Assembly: GCA_900548505.1 (NCBI GenBank)
Contig: URKI01000006.1
Location: 1-56,400 of the forward strand
DNA length: 56,400 nt
From: an uncultured Oscillibacter sp.
GTDB taxonomy: Bacteria > Bacillota > Clostridia > Oscillospirales > Oscillospiraceae
Direction: 5' to 3'
The notes below the pieces were generated by a model. It was not told the DNA's origin and made no database searches. It was given only the letters and a program-made list of their open reading frames with translations. Positions within the stretch are counted from its first letter, which is position 1. Each line of letters opens with the position of its first letter. Both the position numbers and the translations under genes were made by a program. Shown here in pieces: positions 44,047 through 51,885 of this stretch.

Positions 44047-45462
44047 ATGCAATATGGAATCTGGTCCATTGTTCCCCCCCTGGTCACCATCGTGCTGGCG
44101 CTGGTGCTGAAAAATGTGTTCATCTCCCTGCTGATCGGTATTTTTCTGGCCTGCCTCATCCTGTGCGGCTTCAACCCCATCGTGGGCCTCAACGACACCT
44201 TCTACGGCCTGGTGAACACCTTTTCCAGCAGCGGCAACACCATTGTGCTGCTGTCCATGTTGCTCATCGGCGCCCTGATCCACATGATCGAGCGCTCCGG
44301 CGGCATCGAAGGCTTTGTAGACATCATGGTCAAAAAGCGGGGCATCATCCGCTCCAAGCGGGCGGCGGCCCTGTTCACCTGGCTGCTGGGCATCGTGGTG
44401 TTCACCTCCGGCTCCCTCAGCTGCATGGTCACCGGCTCCGTCTCCCGCCCCCTCAACGACAGCCTGAAGCTGCCTCACGAAAAGGCGGCTTTCCTGGTAC
44501 ATACCACCTCCACCCCCTGGTGCGTGCTCTTCCCCCTCAGCGGGTGGCTGGCGGCTATGACCGGCTATCTCACCTCCGGCGGCGTGCCCGAGGAGGAGGC
44601 CATCTCCGTGCTCATCCAGTCCATTCCCCTGAACTTCTACTGCATCATCGCGGTGGTCTTTGCCCTGCTGGTAGCTCTGTTCCCCCTGGACTTCGGCCCC
44701 ATGCGCAAGGCGGAGCTGCGGGCAGCCGCTACCGGCGAGCTGGATGATCCCGCCTCTGTGGACACCGCGGCAGCCGAAGCCAACGCCCCCTTAAGCGGCG
44801 TCAAGCCCCGGGCCAAGAACATGCTCGTGCCCATGTTGGTGATGATCGGCACCATTCTGGCGGCCCTGTGTGTCTCCGGCAACGGCAACCCCACCCAGGG
44901 CGACGGCATGCAGGCGCTGCTGTGGGGCTGCATGATCTCCCTGCTGGTAATCTCCGTCATGTGCATGGCCCAGCGGCTTTTTACCCTGGACCAGCTCATC
45001 AATGAGATCATCCGGGGCATGTCCACCATGCTGCCCATCTTCTTTGTGCTGCTCTTCGGATTGACCATGGGCACACTGGTCAAAAGTCTGGACACCGGCA
45101 ACTACCTTTCCTCCATCTTCATGCAGCTGCTGACCCCTGCCCTGCTGCCGCTTTTGACCTTCCTCATCTCCCTGCTGCTGTCCTTCGCCACCGGTACCTC
45201 CATGGGCACCATGGCCATCATGGGCACCATCGCCATCCCCATGGCCATCAACATGGGCGTGAACGTGCCGCTGGTGGCCGGCGCCATGTTCGGCGGGTCC
45301 ATCTTCGGCGACCACGCCTCCCCCATCTCCGACACCACCATCATGTCCTGCGCCACCACCGGCTGCAACATCATCGATCACATCAAGACCCAGGCGCCCT
45401 ACGTTCTGTGCTTTGCCGGCGCTTCTATGGTACTGTACGTGATCGCAGGCTTCCTCCTCTGA
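44047..45462 (+). CDS. NhaC-family Na+/H+ antiporter-like membrane protein
   Basis: A 471-residue polytopic membrane protein with about 11-12 hydrophobic helices. It matches the NhaC/YheL family: IVPPLVTIVLALVLKNVFISLLIGIFLACLIL, TSGSLSCMVTGSVSRPL and GGSIFGDHASPISDTTIMSCATTGC, the last block a family hallmark. NhaC proteins exchange Na+ for H+ or carry malate/lactate or amino-acid-like ligands. The partner hydrolase upstream (56 bases) suggests uptake or efflux of its product. ATG 44047 has AGGAGG eight bases upstream; the TTG two codons earlier is closer than normal. Confidence 0.9.
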   Translation: MQYGIWSIVPPLVTIVLALVLKNVFISLLIGIFLACLILCGFNPIVGLNDTFYGLVNTFSSSGNTIVLLSMLLIGALIHMIERSGGIEGFVDIMVKKRGIIRSKRAAALFTWLLGIVVFTSGSLSCMVTGSVSRPLNDSLKLPHEKAAFLVHTTSTPWCVLFPLSGWLAAMTGYLTSGGVPEEEAISVLIQSIPLNFYCIIAVVFALLVALFPLDFGPMRKAELRAAATGELDDPASVDTAAAEANAPLSGVKPRAKNMLVPMLVMIGTILAALCVSGNGNPTQGDGMQALLWGCMISLLVISVMCMAQRLFTLDQLINEIIRGMSTMLPIFFVLLFGLTMGTLVKSLDTGNYLSSIFMQLLTPALLPLLTFLISLLLSFATGTSMGTMAIMGTIAIPMAINMGVNVPLVAGAMFGGSIFGDHASPISDTTIMSCATTGCNIIDHIKTQAPYVLCFAGASMVLYVIAGFLL

Positions 45463-45474
45463 GCTTTGATCAAA

Positions 45475-45516
45475 GAAGCCCCGGCGGACCAACTTGGTCT
45501 GCCGGGGCTTCTTTTT
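45475..45516 (+). terminator. Terminator after NhaC gene
   Basis: GAAGCCCCGGC(G)GACC pairs with GGTC(T)GCCGGGGCTTC around AACTT and is followed by TTTTT on plus. Confidence 0.9.
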
Positions 45517-45575
45517 CCATTTTATGTATAAATCAGCAGCCGCCGCCCCATACTCAGCGGAAAGGAGGTAGTTTC

Positions 45576-46217
45576 ATGCGCATCCCTAAACACATCGGAA
45601 TCATCCCGGACGGAAATCGGCGTTGGGCCAAACGCGCTGGTCTGGAGAAAAAGGACGGCTACGCCCACGGTCTGGCCCCCGGGCTGGAGCTATTGCGGCT
45701 GGCCAAACAAGCCGGGGTCCAGGAGATCACGTATTACGGATTCACGACCGACAACTGCGGACGGCCGCTGGAGCAGGTCCAGGCGTTTTCCAAGGCCTGC
45801 ACAGACGCCGTCAAGCTGATCGCAGCAGAGGGCGTCTCTCTTCTCGTGGTCGGCGACCAGGACGCCCCCGCATTTCCCCGGGAGCTGCTGCCATACACCA
45901 CCCGCACCGACCTCAACGGCGGCGGTATCCGCGTCAACTTTCTGGTGAACTATGGGTGGGAGTGGGACCTGGCCCAATTGTCTGCCCCCGGCACACGCCG
46001 GGATAAGATCTGCGGCCAGCTCCGTTCCCGCGACATCTCCCGGGTGGAGCTGCTGATCCGCTGGGGCGGGATGCGCCGTCTGTCCGGCTTTTTGCCGGTG
46101 CAGTCCGTCTACGCGGATTTTTACGTAGTGGACCGGCTGTGGCCTGACTTCCAGCCGGAGGATTTCTATCAGGCACTGGCGTGGTACCAAAAGCAGGATG
46201 TGACTCTGGGCGGCTGA
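45576..46217 (+). CDS. Short isoprenyl transferase (UppS-like)
   Basis: A 213-residue cis-prenyltransferase homologue; UppS makes undecaprenyl diphosphate for wall synthesis, usually 230-260 residues. The signature is KHIGIIPDGNRRWAKRAG (catalytic Asp12; the usual MDGNGRWA has PDGNRRWA). The second motif is VELLIRWGGMRRLSGFLPVQSVYADFYV (canonical IRTGGE changed to IRWGGM), then DRLWPDF. The differences and length suggest a paralogue that may make a shorter or different prenyl product, or a secondary gene with reduced activity. The cell's main uppS is probably elsewhere. AAGGAGG lies 7 bases before ATG 45576; the longer in-frame reading back to 45408 overlaps nhaC. Confidence 0.85.
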   Translation: MRIPKHIGIIPDGNRRWAKRAGLEKKDGYAHGLAPGLELLRLAKQAGVQEITYYGFTTDNCGRPLEQVQAFSKACTDAVKLIAAEGVSLLVVGDQDAPAFPRELLPYTTRTDLNGGGIRVNFLVNYGWEWDLAQLSAPGTRRDKICGQLRSRDISRVELLIRWGGMRRLSGFLPVQSVYADFYVVDRLWPDFQPEDFYQALAWYQKQDVTLGG

Positions 46218-46330
46218 CCCCATCACCGATACCAGAGGCTTTCTCCCGGGGCATCCGCTCCGCCCCACGGAAAAATCGCCCTTTTCCACCAGATGCAACC
46301 TCTTGTTGCGCCCCTGCCGCGCAGATGCGG

Positions 46331-46359
46331 TGGCATTGCGCCGCTCCCTCTGCTATACT
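46331..46359 (+). promoter_or_regulatory. Promoter of HTH-membrane protein gene
   Basis: Extended -10 TGCTATACT (TATACT at 46354-46359) with a weak -35 TGGCAT (46331-46336) 17 bases upstream. About 28 bases before ATG 46388. Confidence 0.5.
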
Positions 46360-46387
46360 GGACCCATCCTGACAGGAGGTCAAGACG

Positions 46388-46969
46388 ATGAATCTCTCGG
46401 AAAAGATCCTGCTCCTGCGCAAGCAGCGGGGGCTTTCTCAGGAGGCGCTCGCAGAGCAGCTGGGCGTTTCCCGCCAGGCTGTGTCCCGCTGGGAGACTGG
46501 AAGCGCCCTGCCGGACGCCGGCAATCTGCTGCAGCTGAGCCGCCTCTTTGGCGTCACCGCCGACAGTCTGCTGAACGACGACTGCGATCCTGTGCCGCCG
46601 GCCTCAGCCCATCCCGGCAGCTCTCCCCGCAAAGGAAAGCGGCGGCTGGCTGGTATCTGCCTTGCCGCCATCGGGCTGCTGGGCAACTTCATCCTCTACC
46701 TTCTCTCCCGCGCCATCGCCGTCATGGTCCCCCGTATCTCCTACGACGCTGCGGGGGAAAAATGGTACCACTGGAGCAGCGAACAAACGGGCCACAGCCT
46801 AAAATACTTCATTGCTGAATACGACCTGGAGCTTCTGGTGAGCCTTCTGTGCCTGCTGATCGCCGCCGGATTGGTCTTATTCTTCTGGGAACCGCTCAAA
46901 AAACGGGCAGACCAGCTGCGCCTGGCCATCCGCTCCCGGAAAAACGCACCCCCGCCCACCGCTTCATAA
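46388..46969 (+). CDS. XRE-family HTH protein with two membrane segments
   Basis: A 193-residue one-component regulator. Residues 1-65 form an XRE helix-turn-helix (LRKQRGLSQEALAEQLGVSRQAVSRWETGSALPDAGNLLQLSRLFGVTADSLL). A basic linker precedes a membrane helix (LAGICLAAIGLLGNFILYLL, about 85-104), an outside loop of about 35 residues with aromatic residues, and a second helix (LELLVSLLCLLIAAGLVLFF, about 142-161). Such proteins are common in gut Firmicutes and probably sense an envelope or external cue. The target is unknown. Confidence 0.88.
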   Translation: MNLSEKILLLRKQRGLSQEALAEQLGVSRQAVSRWETGSALPDAGNLLQLSRLFGVTADSLLNDDCDPVPPASAHPGSSPRKGKRRLAGICLAAIGLLGNFILYLLSRAIAVMVPRISYDAAGEKWYHWSSEQTGHSLKYFIAEYDLELLVSLLCLLIAAGLVLFFWEPLKKRADQLRLAIRSRKNAPPPTAS

Positions 46970-46981
46970 GCACACCGCAAA

Positions 46982-47021
46982 AACACGGCAGAGCCGCTTT
47001 ACAAGCCGGCGCTGCCGTGTT
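46982..47021 (-). terminator. Terminator at the mobA 3' end
   Basis: AACACGGCAG (46982-46991) pairs with CTGCCGTGTT (47012-47021). On minus the stem overlaps the last codons of mobA and is followed by TTTTTGC. Confidence 0.65.
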
Positions 47022-47619
47022 CCTTTTCTATCCGGATCATTTCTTCCGCCCGACGATGATCCGCAGGCGTGTTCATATTGAAAAACACATCGTCCGGCAG
47101 CAGCCCTGCCGTGTCCAGCACCACCGTGGGTGCGTCCTCCAAAACCTCCGTCATCCGACAGCGGCCTGCGGCCAGGCGCCGCTCCAGCGCGGGCAGCATC
47201 CGCTTGGTGTAGATCCCGCACAGGGGATGGAGCTGCCCGGTACCGTCCCGGCACACCATGGCAGCGCAGTCTCCGGGAAACTGCGCCAGCAGGCACCGGG
47301 CTGCCTGCTCCGAAAAAGCCGGCAGATCGCAGGACACGCACAACAGCGCCTCTTTCTTTGATGCCAGCAGCGCAGCGTGAAGCCCCGCTCCCGGCCCAAG
47401 GCCCGGAAAGCGGTCCTCCACCACCGTCCAGGAAAGCCCCGCCCCCAGGGCGGCGTCATTGGCGGAGAGAAGCCGCTCTTCAAAAAAGGACAGTGCCCCG
47501 GCCAGGCGGTGCAGCACCGGATCTCCCTCCACCGTCAGCAATGCCTTGCACGTTCCCATGCGGCGGGACTGTCCCCCGCACAAAATCACCGCGCCGCAGC
47601 GTTCCAGAGAAATGGCCAT
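46999..47619 (-). CDS. mobA: Molybdenum cofactor guanylyltransferase MobA
   Basis: It transfers GMP from GTP to molybdopterin, giving the bis-MGD cofactor. The 206 residues show the nucleotidyltransferase motif GAVILCGGQSRRMGTCKALL, the acidic CDLPAFSEQAARCLL block and HPLCGIYTKRMLPALE. It is 9 bases downstream of moeA. No molybdoenzyme (formate dehydrogenase, DMSO-reductase type) is in this window, so substrates are elsewhere. Confidence 0.93.
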   Translation of the reverse strand: MAISLERCGAVILCGGQSRRMGTCKALLTVEGDPVLHRLAGALSFFEERLLSANDAALGAGLSWTVVEDRFPGLGPGAGLHAALLASKKEALLCVSCDLPAFSEQAARCLLAQFPGDCAAMVCRDGTGQLHPLCGIYTKRMLPALERRLAAGRCRMTEVLEDAPTVVLDTAGLLPDDVFFNMNTPADHRRAEEMIRIEKEHGSAGL

Positions 47620-47628
47620 GGCTCCCCC

Positions 47629-48819
47629 TTACAGCATCCAAACATCCACCCGGTCGCCCTGGCGCATGGAACCGCCGGGCAGCTCCACCAGGCAGTTGCA
47701 TCCCACCATGCTCTGCATCTGACCGTTGCGTTGGGCATCCGGCACCGTTACCATCCCGCGCTCCAGCCGTCCCCGCAGGTATCGCCGGGATGCGCGGCCG
47801 CGCTTTTGGAAGTCCGTGGCCGCCAGGGCCGTCGTCCGTTCCATCTCCAGCCCCGCGTCCTCCATCATCCGTCCCAAAACAGGACGGGCAAACAGCTCAA
47901 ACGCCACCGCGGCTGCAAAGGGGTTGCCGGAAAGGGCCAGCACCACCGTGCCGCCCCGGCGGGCCAGAAGCGTGGGCATCCCCGGCTTCATGTCCACCCC
48001 GTGAAAGATTACCTCAGCGCCCCAGTCTGTCAGTGCCTGCTCCATCAGGTCCCGCTCTCCCACAGAGACCCCGCCGGTGGTGACGATCAGATCACACCCG
48101 CCGCACGACTCCAACCCACGGGCGATGTCCTCCAGGGTGTCTCCGGCCCGGATGCTCGCAGCCGGCAGCACTCCCAGCTGCCCTAGTCTTGCTTCCAGAT
48201 AAGCCGTGTTGGCATCGTAGACTTTTCCCGGCGGCAGCGGGCAGCCGGGCGCGCACAGCTCGTCTCCCGTGGCAATGATCGCCGTACGGGCGCGGCGGCG
48301 CACCCACAGCCGTTCCATCCCGGCCCCCGCGGCCACCGCCAGCGCGGCGGCATCTGCCCGGGTGCCCCGCTCCAGCAGCAGTGCCCCGTCCGCATACTCT
48401 TCTCCTGCAAGGCAGAGGTTTTCCCCCGCAGCAGCAGTGCGGAATACCCGTACCCATTCCTCCCCCAGGTCCGTATCCTCCTGCCGGATGACGCAGTCCG
48501 CTCCCTGGGGCAGCATGGCGCCAGTCATGATCCGCACCGCCTCTCCCGGGGCCAGCGGACGGCTGGGCACCTGCCCGGCACACACTTTTTCCGTCACTGG
48601 CAGCAAGGCCGGTGCCTCCTCCGACGCCGATGCGATATCAGCGGCGCGGAGGGCATAGCCATCCAGGGGCGAGCGGTCAAAGGGCGGCTGGGGGCGAAGC
48701 GCAAGGACCGGGCGGCTCAGCGTCCGGCCCAGGGCCTGGGACAGCGGCACCTGTTCCTCCTCCAGCACGCGGGCGGCAGCGCGGCTCAGCTCCACCGCTT
48801 GTTCAACGCAAATGGGCAT
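47629..48819 (-). CDS. moeA: Molybdopterin molybdenumtransferase MoeA
   Basis: It inserts molybdate into adenylylated molybdopterin. The 396-residue protein has the MoeA opening domain (FDRSPLDGYALRAADI), VRIMTGAMLPQGADCVIRQED, IATGDEL, the MoCF-binding block CDLIVTTGGVSVGERDLMEQAL and LALSGNPFAAAVAFELFARPVL. ATG 48819 lies 6 bases after AGAGGA; the longer in-frame reading back to 49077 runs through the divergent promoter region and is not credible. First gene of the moeA-mobA operon. Confidence 0.94.
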   Translation of the reverse strand: MPICVEQAVELSRAAARVLEEEQVPLSQALGRTLSRPVLALRPQPPFDRSPLDGYALRAADIASASEEAPALLPVTEKVCAGQVPSRPLAPGEAVRIMTGAMLPQGADCVIRQEDTDLGEEWVRVFRTAAAGENLCLAGEEYADGALLLERGTRADAAALAVAAGAGMERLWVRRRARTAIIATGDELCAPGCPLPPGKVYDANTAYLEARLGQLGVLPAASIRAGDTLEDIARGLESCGGCDLIVTTGGVSVGERDLMEQALTDWGAEVIFHGVDMKPGMPTLLARRGGTVVLALSGNPFAAAVAFELFARPVLGRMMEDAGLEMERTTALAATDFQKRGRASRRYLRGRLERGMVTVPDAQRNGQMQSMVGCNCLVELPGGSMRQGDRVDVWML

Positions 48820-48837
48820 GGACGTTCCTCTCGTTTC

Positions 48838-48855
48838 CCGGCCGCCTAGCGGCCG
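48838..48855. promoter_or_regulatory. Palindrome in moeA leader
   Basis: CGGCCGCC-TA-GCGGCCG is a near-perfect inverted repeat between the moeA promoter and its ribosome site. It might be an operator or a leader hairpin. Confidence 0.35.
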
Positions 48856-48868
48856 TTTTACTTTCCCT

Positions 48869-48897
48869 ATACTACCGCAAATCCGTCCCGGAGGCAA
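48869..48897 (-). promoter_or_regulatory. Sigma-A-type promoter of moeA-mobA
   Basis: Minus strand: TTGCCT (48892-48897), 17 bases, TAGTAT (48869-48874). About 50 bases before the moeA start. Confidence 0.6.
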
Positions 48898-49047
48898 ACC
48901 ACATTTCCCGTGGCTTTTTTTGCATCCCGTGCTATAATACCAGTATCCGCGCCGAATCCATGCAAGAAAGCGCCTCCACCGAAACGCCTCTGATGGACGG
49001 ATGCCGCGCTGGCTGCTGCAGGCAACCCCAGGTCTACGGATCGTGGA

Positions 49048-49077
49048 TTGCATGCTTTCCGCCCCGTATGCTATCAT
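49048..49077 (+). promoter_or_regulatory. Promoter of HTH-desulfoferrodoxin gene
   Basis: TTGCAT (49048-49053), 18 bases, extended -10 TGCTATCAT (TATCAT at 49072-49077). It gives a very short leader to ATG 49099. A second extended -10, TGCTATAAT, lies at 48933-48938 without a good -35. Confidence 0.55.
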
Positions 49078-49098
49078 TCATCACCAGGAGGGGATCTA

Positions 49099-49683
49099 AT
49101 GGACGCAGTGAAAATCGGAGGGCTGATCTGCCGCCTGCGCAAGGAGCAGGGCATGACCCAGGCCCAGCTGGCGGAGGCCATCCACGTCAGCAGCAAGGCC
49201 GTTTCCAAGTGGGAGACGGGGCAGGGCTGCCCGGACATCTCCCTGCTGGAGCGGCTGGGGCAAGTGCTTTCCGTAGACGTGGAATCGCTGCTCTCCGGTT
49301 CCCTGGACCCCAATACGCTCCTGGGAGGAAATATGAAAAAAACACGCTTTTACATCTGCCCCACCTGCGGCAACATCATCACCGCCCTGGCCGACGCATC
49401 CGTGTCCTGCTGCGGCAAAAAGCTGACCGCGCTGCAGGCCCAGCCGGCAGACCCGGACCAACGGCTGCGGGTGGAGGACGTAGAAAACGAACTGTTCATC
49501 ACGTCGGACCACCCCATGACCAAGCAGCACTACATCGCCTTTGTAGCGTTGCTGAACGATGACAGCATCCTGCTGCGCAAGCAGTATCCTGAGTGGGGGC
49601 TCCAGCTGCGCATGCCTGCGCTCCCCCACAGCACCCTCTACTGGTACTGCACGGAGCACGGCCTTTTCTGCCAGCGTCTTTAA
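49099..49683 (+). CDS. HTH regulator fused to desulfoferrodoxin / superoxide-reductase-like domain
   Basis: A 194-residue fusion. Residues 7-65 are an XRE helix-turn-helix (QAQLAEAIHVSSKAVSKWE). Residues 82-194 align with desulfoferrodoxin: a rubredoxin-like FeS4 site Cys87, Cys90, Cys104, Cys105 (YICPTC ... SCCG), and the catalytic-iron block with His138 (DHPM), His144 (QHYI), Cys184 and His187 (YCTEHGLF). The first of the four His ligands (the KHVP motif) has no equivalent; RLRVED stands there. HTH-Dx-SOR proteins are a known minor class. I infer a redox or superoxide-sensing regulator, or an impaired reductase. ATG 49099 is preceded by AGGAGGGG; the in-frame ATG 17 codons earlier lacks a site. 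Confidence 0.9.
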   Translation: MDAVKIGGLICRLRKEQGMTQAQLAEAIHVSSKAVSKWETGQGCPDISLLERLGQVLSVDVESLLSGSLDPNTLLGGNMKKTRFYICPTCGNIITALADASVSCCGKKLTALQAQPADPDQRLRVEDVENELFITSDHPMTKQHYIAFVALLNDDSILLRKQYPEWGLQLRMPALPHSTLYWYCTEHGLFCQRL

Positions 49684-49690
49684 ACACAGT

Positions 49691-49725
49691 AAATTGTCCG
49701 CCGGGGTTCTCCCGGCGGGCAATTT
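49691..49725. terminator. Terminator between HTH-desulfoferrodoxin gene and small gene
   Basis: AAATTGTCCGCCGGG pairs with CCCGGCGGGCAATTT around GTTCT. AT-rich base pairs at the foot; it lies between convergent genes. Confidence 0.75.
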
Positions 49726-49737
49726 GTGCTTCCACGG

Positions 49738-49905
49738 TTATTGATACCGATACCGCTCTCCTGCATAGCGGTCCACACACCGCAAAAACAGCTCCCGAGT
49801 GCGAAATTCCAGCTTTTGAAATCCCGCCTCCTGGTGAAAGGAGCCGATCTTTCGCTCCAGGCTGACCCAGATCCGCCAGGGGCCGCTGAGCTCAGTCTTT
49901 TCCAT
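49738..49905 (-). CDS. Small hypothetical protein
   Basis: A 55-residue basic, aromatic-rich protein (MEKTELSGPWRIWVSLERKI ... FRTRELFLRCVDRYAGERYRY). ATG 49905 has AAGGAAG 5 bases upstream. A longer frame begins at 50028 and adds a Gly/Arg-rich, low-complexity head, less likely coding. I recognise no family and see no signal or membrane segment. Confidence 0.5.
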   Translation of the reverse strand: MEKTELSGPWRIWVSLERKIGSFHQEAGFQKLEFRTRELFLRCVDRYAGERYRYQ

Positions 49906-50132
49906 AGGCTCTTCCTTTTTTACAGGGCGGAGCCCCGAACGGCCTCTCCCCCTTTCTCCGGGTCTGCCCCCTCCCGGCGCAGCTGCTCCTGCATCAGAGT
50001 CAGAGAACTTTTTCATAGGTTTTCTCACATTCCAATCTAGTACGTGAGTCGCAGCAAGCAGTAATCTTTTAAATACTTTCCAAATCAGTCATCCTGACTG
50101 ACCTTTCGTCCAAAAAACAAATAAAGCGTCTC

Positions 50133-50160
50133 TTGTTATAAACCTTACACATGCTAATAT
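50133..50160 (+). promoter_or_regulatory. Promoter of the AT-rich EVE-like gene
   Basis: TTGTTA (50133-50138), 16 bases, TAATAT (50155-50160). It lies in an AT-rich stretch that starts about 50030. Confidence 0.5.
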
Positions 50161-50186
50161 GAAAGCGTACTATGGGAGGAAAGCAA

Positions 50187-50573
50187 ATGCACCTTTATTT
50201 TGAGCCAGTTAACTTACTTCAATGGAATCTATTTCAAAAAGTCAAAGATATTGGACATGTAGAGTGTTTTTTAGCAACAAAAAGCATGAATATTGGTGAC
50301 ATCGTTTTACTGCACGTTGGCAAGCATGATAGGAAATACGAAAGCGGAATATACGCTTATGGAAAGATAATAAGGGCTCCGTATATTCTCCATAATAGTC
50401 CAAAGGATTATTGCAATGAAAAATTGTCTGTTGATGTGCAAATATCCGATATTTCATTCAATGAGCCTATGATTCATGAAGATATGTGCAAAAAGATATT
50501 CCACCAATTTCGCAGAGTACACCGCATCGATGAAACAGCATCGACTCAAATCAGAGCCATACTGAAACTATGA
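50187..50573 (+). CDS. EVE/PUA-like small protein, probably acquired
   Basis: A 128-residue protein encoded by DNA far more AT-rich than its neighbours, with AAA/AAT/ATA codons common here and rare elsewhere in the window. The core SMNIGDIVLLHVGKHDRKYESGIYAYGKIIRAPYIL looks like an EVE domain (PUA-like fold that binds modified bases), where a W/H-containing pocket and the G-D-x-V-L-x-x-V strand are typical. EVE proteins often occur with restriction or defence genes; none is adjacent. Start ATG 50187 has GGGAGG 7 bases upstream. The family call is tentative; foreign origin is better supported. Confidence 0.6.
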   Translation: MHLYFEPVNLLQWNLFQKVKDIGHVECFLATKSMNIGDIVLLHVGKHDRKYESGIYAYGKIIRAPYILHNSPKDYCNEKLSVDVQISDISFNEPMIHEDMCKKIFHQFRRVHRIDETASTQIRAILKL

Positions 50574-50640
50574 GATACCTCATTTGACATGCATTAACAG
50601 GAATCAGAAAAATTGAATGCATACTACTAGGACGAACAGA

Positions 50641-50676
50641 AAAAGCCGGAGACCATCTCGATGGTCTCCGGCTTTT
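50641..50676. terminator. Bidirectional terminator
   Basis: AAAAGCCGGAGACCAT pairs perfectly over 16 bp with ATGGTCTCCGGCTTTT around CTCG. Between the EVE-like gene and the convergent aldo-keto reductase gene. Confidence 0.93.
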
Positions 50677-50712
50677 GTCTTATGGGGATGCAGTTTTGCA
50701 ATCTTTTGAATA

Positions 50713-51873
50713 TTATGCCTTCCGGGTATGGGCAAACAGCGCTCTGGCCCGGGCCATATTCTCCCGGATGTTTACCCCAAAGGGGCAGTTCGGCTCACAT
50801 CTGCCGCACATCAGGCAATCATCTGCCGTGGCGGAAAGAGACCAATAGTGCTGCGCCACAGTCTCAGGCACCGTGTCCTGCTGGGCGGCCAGGTCCAGAA
50901 ACTTGGTCACGGCGGCAATATCGATATGGGCCGGACAGGGCTGGCAGTGGTTGCAGTACATGCACCGGCCGGTCATATGGATGGCATTTCCGGCACTGAA
51001 AATATGGGCATAGCTCCGTTCCTGCACGGGCGTATCGTAGTATTTGGCAGCCTCCAGCACCTCATCTACCGTATGGCAGCCCACAATGACCACCTTGACG
51101 CCGTTGCGGTCCAGGCAGTACTGGATGCACTGGGGAACCGTCATGGCAACGCCGAAGGGGGAACTCTCCGCTTTCAGCAGCGTCCCCGCACCCAGAGGCT
51201 TCATGACGGTAATGGCCACCCCAGCCGCCTCACAGGCGGAGTACAGCTTTTGCCGCGCCTCATCCACCACCAGGCCGCTTTTTTCCATGCCCTTGAACTC
51301 CATCAGGTCATAGATATCCGTCTCAGCGCGCTCCATATCATAGGCAGGATTGATGCTGAACATCAGCACGTCCACGACTCCGCTCTCCACGGCTTTCAGG
51401 GCAATGTAGGGGTTGTGGGAGCTCATGCCGATGTGGCGGATCACGCCCTTTTCTTTCAGTTCCCTGGCGTAGGCCAGCACCGGCCCCTCAAAGATGGTGC
51501 GAAAGTCCTCTTCGCTGTCCACATAGTGGATCATGCCTACGTCAATATAGTCGGTGTGCAGGCGCTCCAGCAGATCCGCAAAGGAGCGCTTGGTTTTCTC
51601 GATATCCCGGGTGCGGGTATATTGCCCATCCTCAAACACGGTACACAGATGCCCCTGAATGATAAACTGCTCCCGGCGTCCCTCCAGCGCAAATCCCAGA
51701 TTGCTGCGGGTGGGAGCTTGGGGCATGAAAATATCGATGTAATTGATGCCCTTTTCCTGTGCCGCGTCTATGATGGCGCGGCTTTCCTGGGCAGTCAGAC
51801 CATTGAACCACTCGCCGCCCAGGCCGACCTCGCTGACACGCAGTCCTGTGCGGCCCAATGTCCTGTATTCCAT
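50713..51873 (-). CDS. Aldo/keto reductase with C-terminal 4Fe-4S clusters
   Basis: A 386-residue NAD(P)H-linked reductase of the iron-sulfur aldo-keto reductase group common in anaerobes. N-terminal AKR features: LGRTGLRVSEVGLGGEWFNGL, the Asp/Tyr region INYIDIFMPQAP, YIDVGMIHYVDSEED and GVIRHIGMSSHNP. The C-terminus (about 300-375) carries two Cys clusters, CMYCNHCQPCP and CLMCGRCEPNCPFG, for two [4Fe-4S]. Physiological substrate is unknown. Same operon as the SDR gene (12-base gap). Confidence 0.93.
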   Translation of the reverse strand: MEYRTLGRTGLRVSEVGLGGEWFNGLTAQESRAIIDAAQEKGINYIDIFMPQAPTRSNLGFALEGRREQFIIQGHLCTVFEDGQYTRTRDIEKTKRSFADLLERLHTDYIDVGMIHYVDSEEDFRTIFEGPVLAYARELKEKGVIRHIGMSSHNPYIALKAVESGVVDVLMFSINPAYDMERAETDIYDLMEFKGMEKSGLVVDEARQKLYSACEAAGVAITVMKPLGAGTLLKAESSPFGVAMTVPQCIQYCLDRNGVKVVIVGCHTVDEVLEAAKYYDTPVQERSYAHIFSAGNAIHMTGRCMYCNHCQPCPAHIDIAAVTKFLDLAAQQDTVPETVAQHYWSLSATADDCLMCGRCEPNCPFGVNIRENMARARALFAHTRKA

Positions 51874-51885
51874 GGTGTCCTCCTG

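Noticed and set aside
48933..48938. TATAAT as main promoter of the HTH-desulfoferrodoxin gene
   Set aside because: No -35 box at proper spacing; the TTGCAT-18-TATCAT pair nearer the gene is a better candidate.
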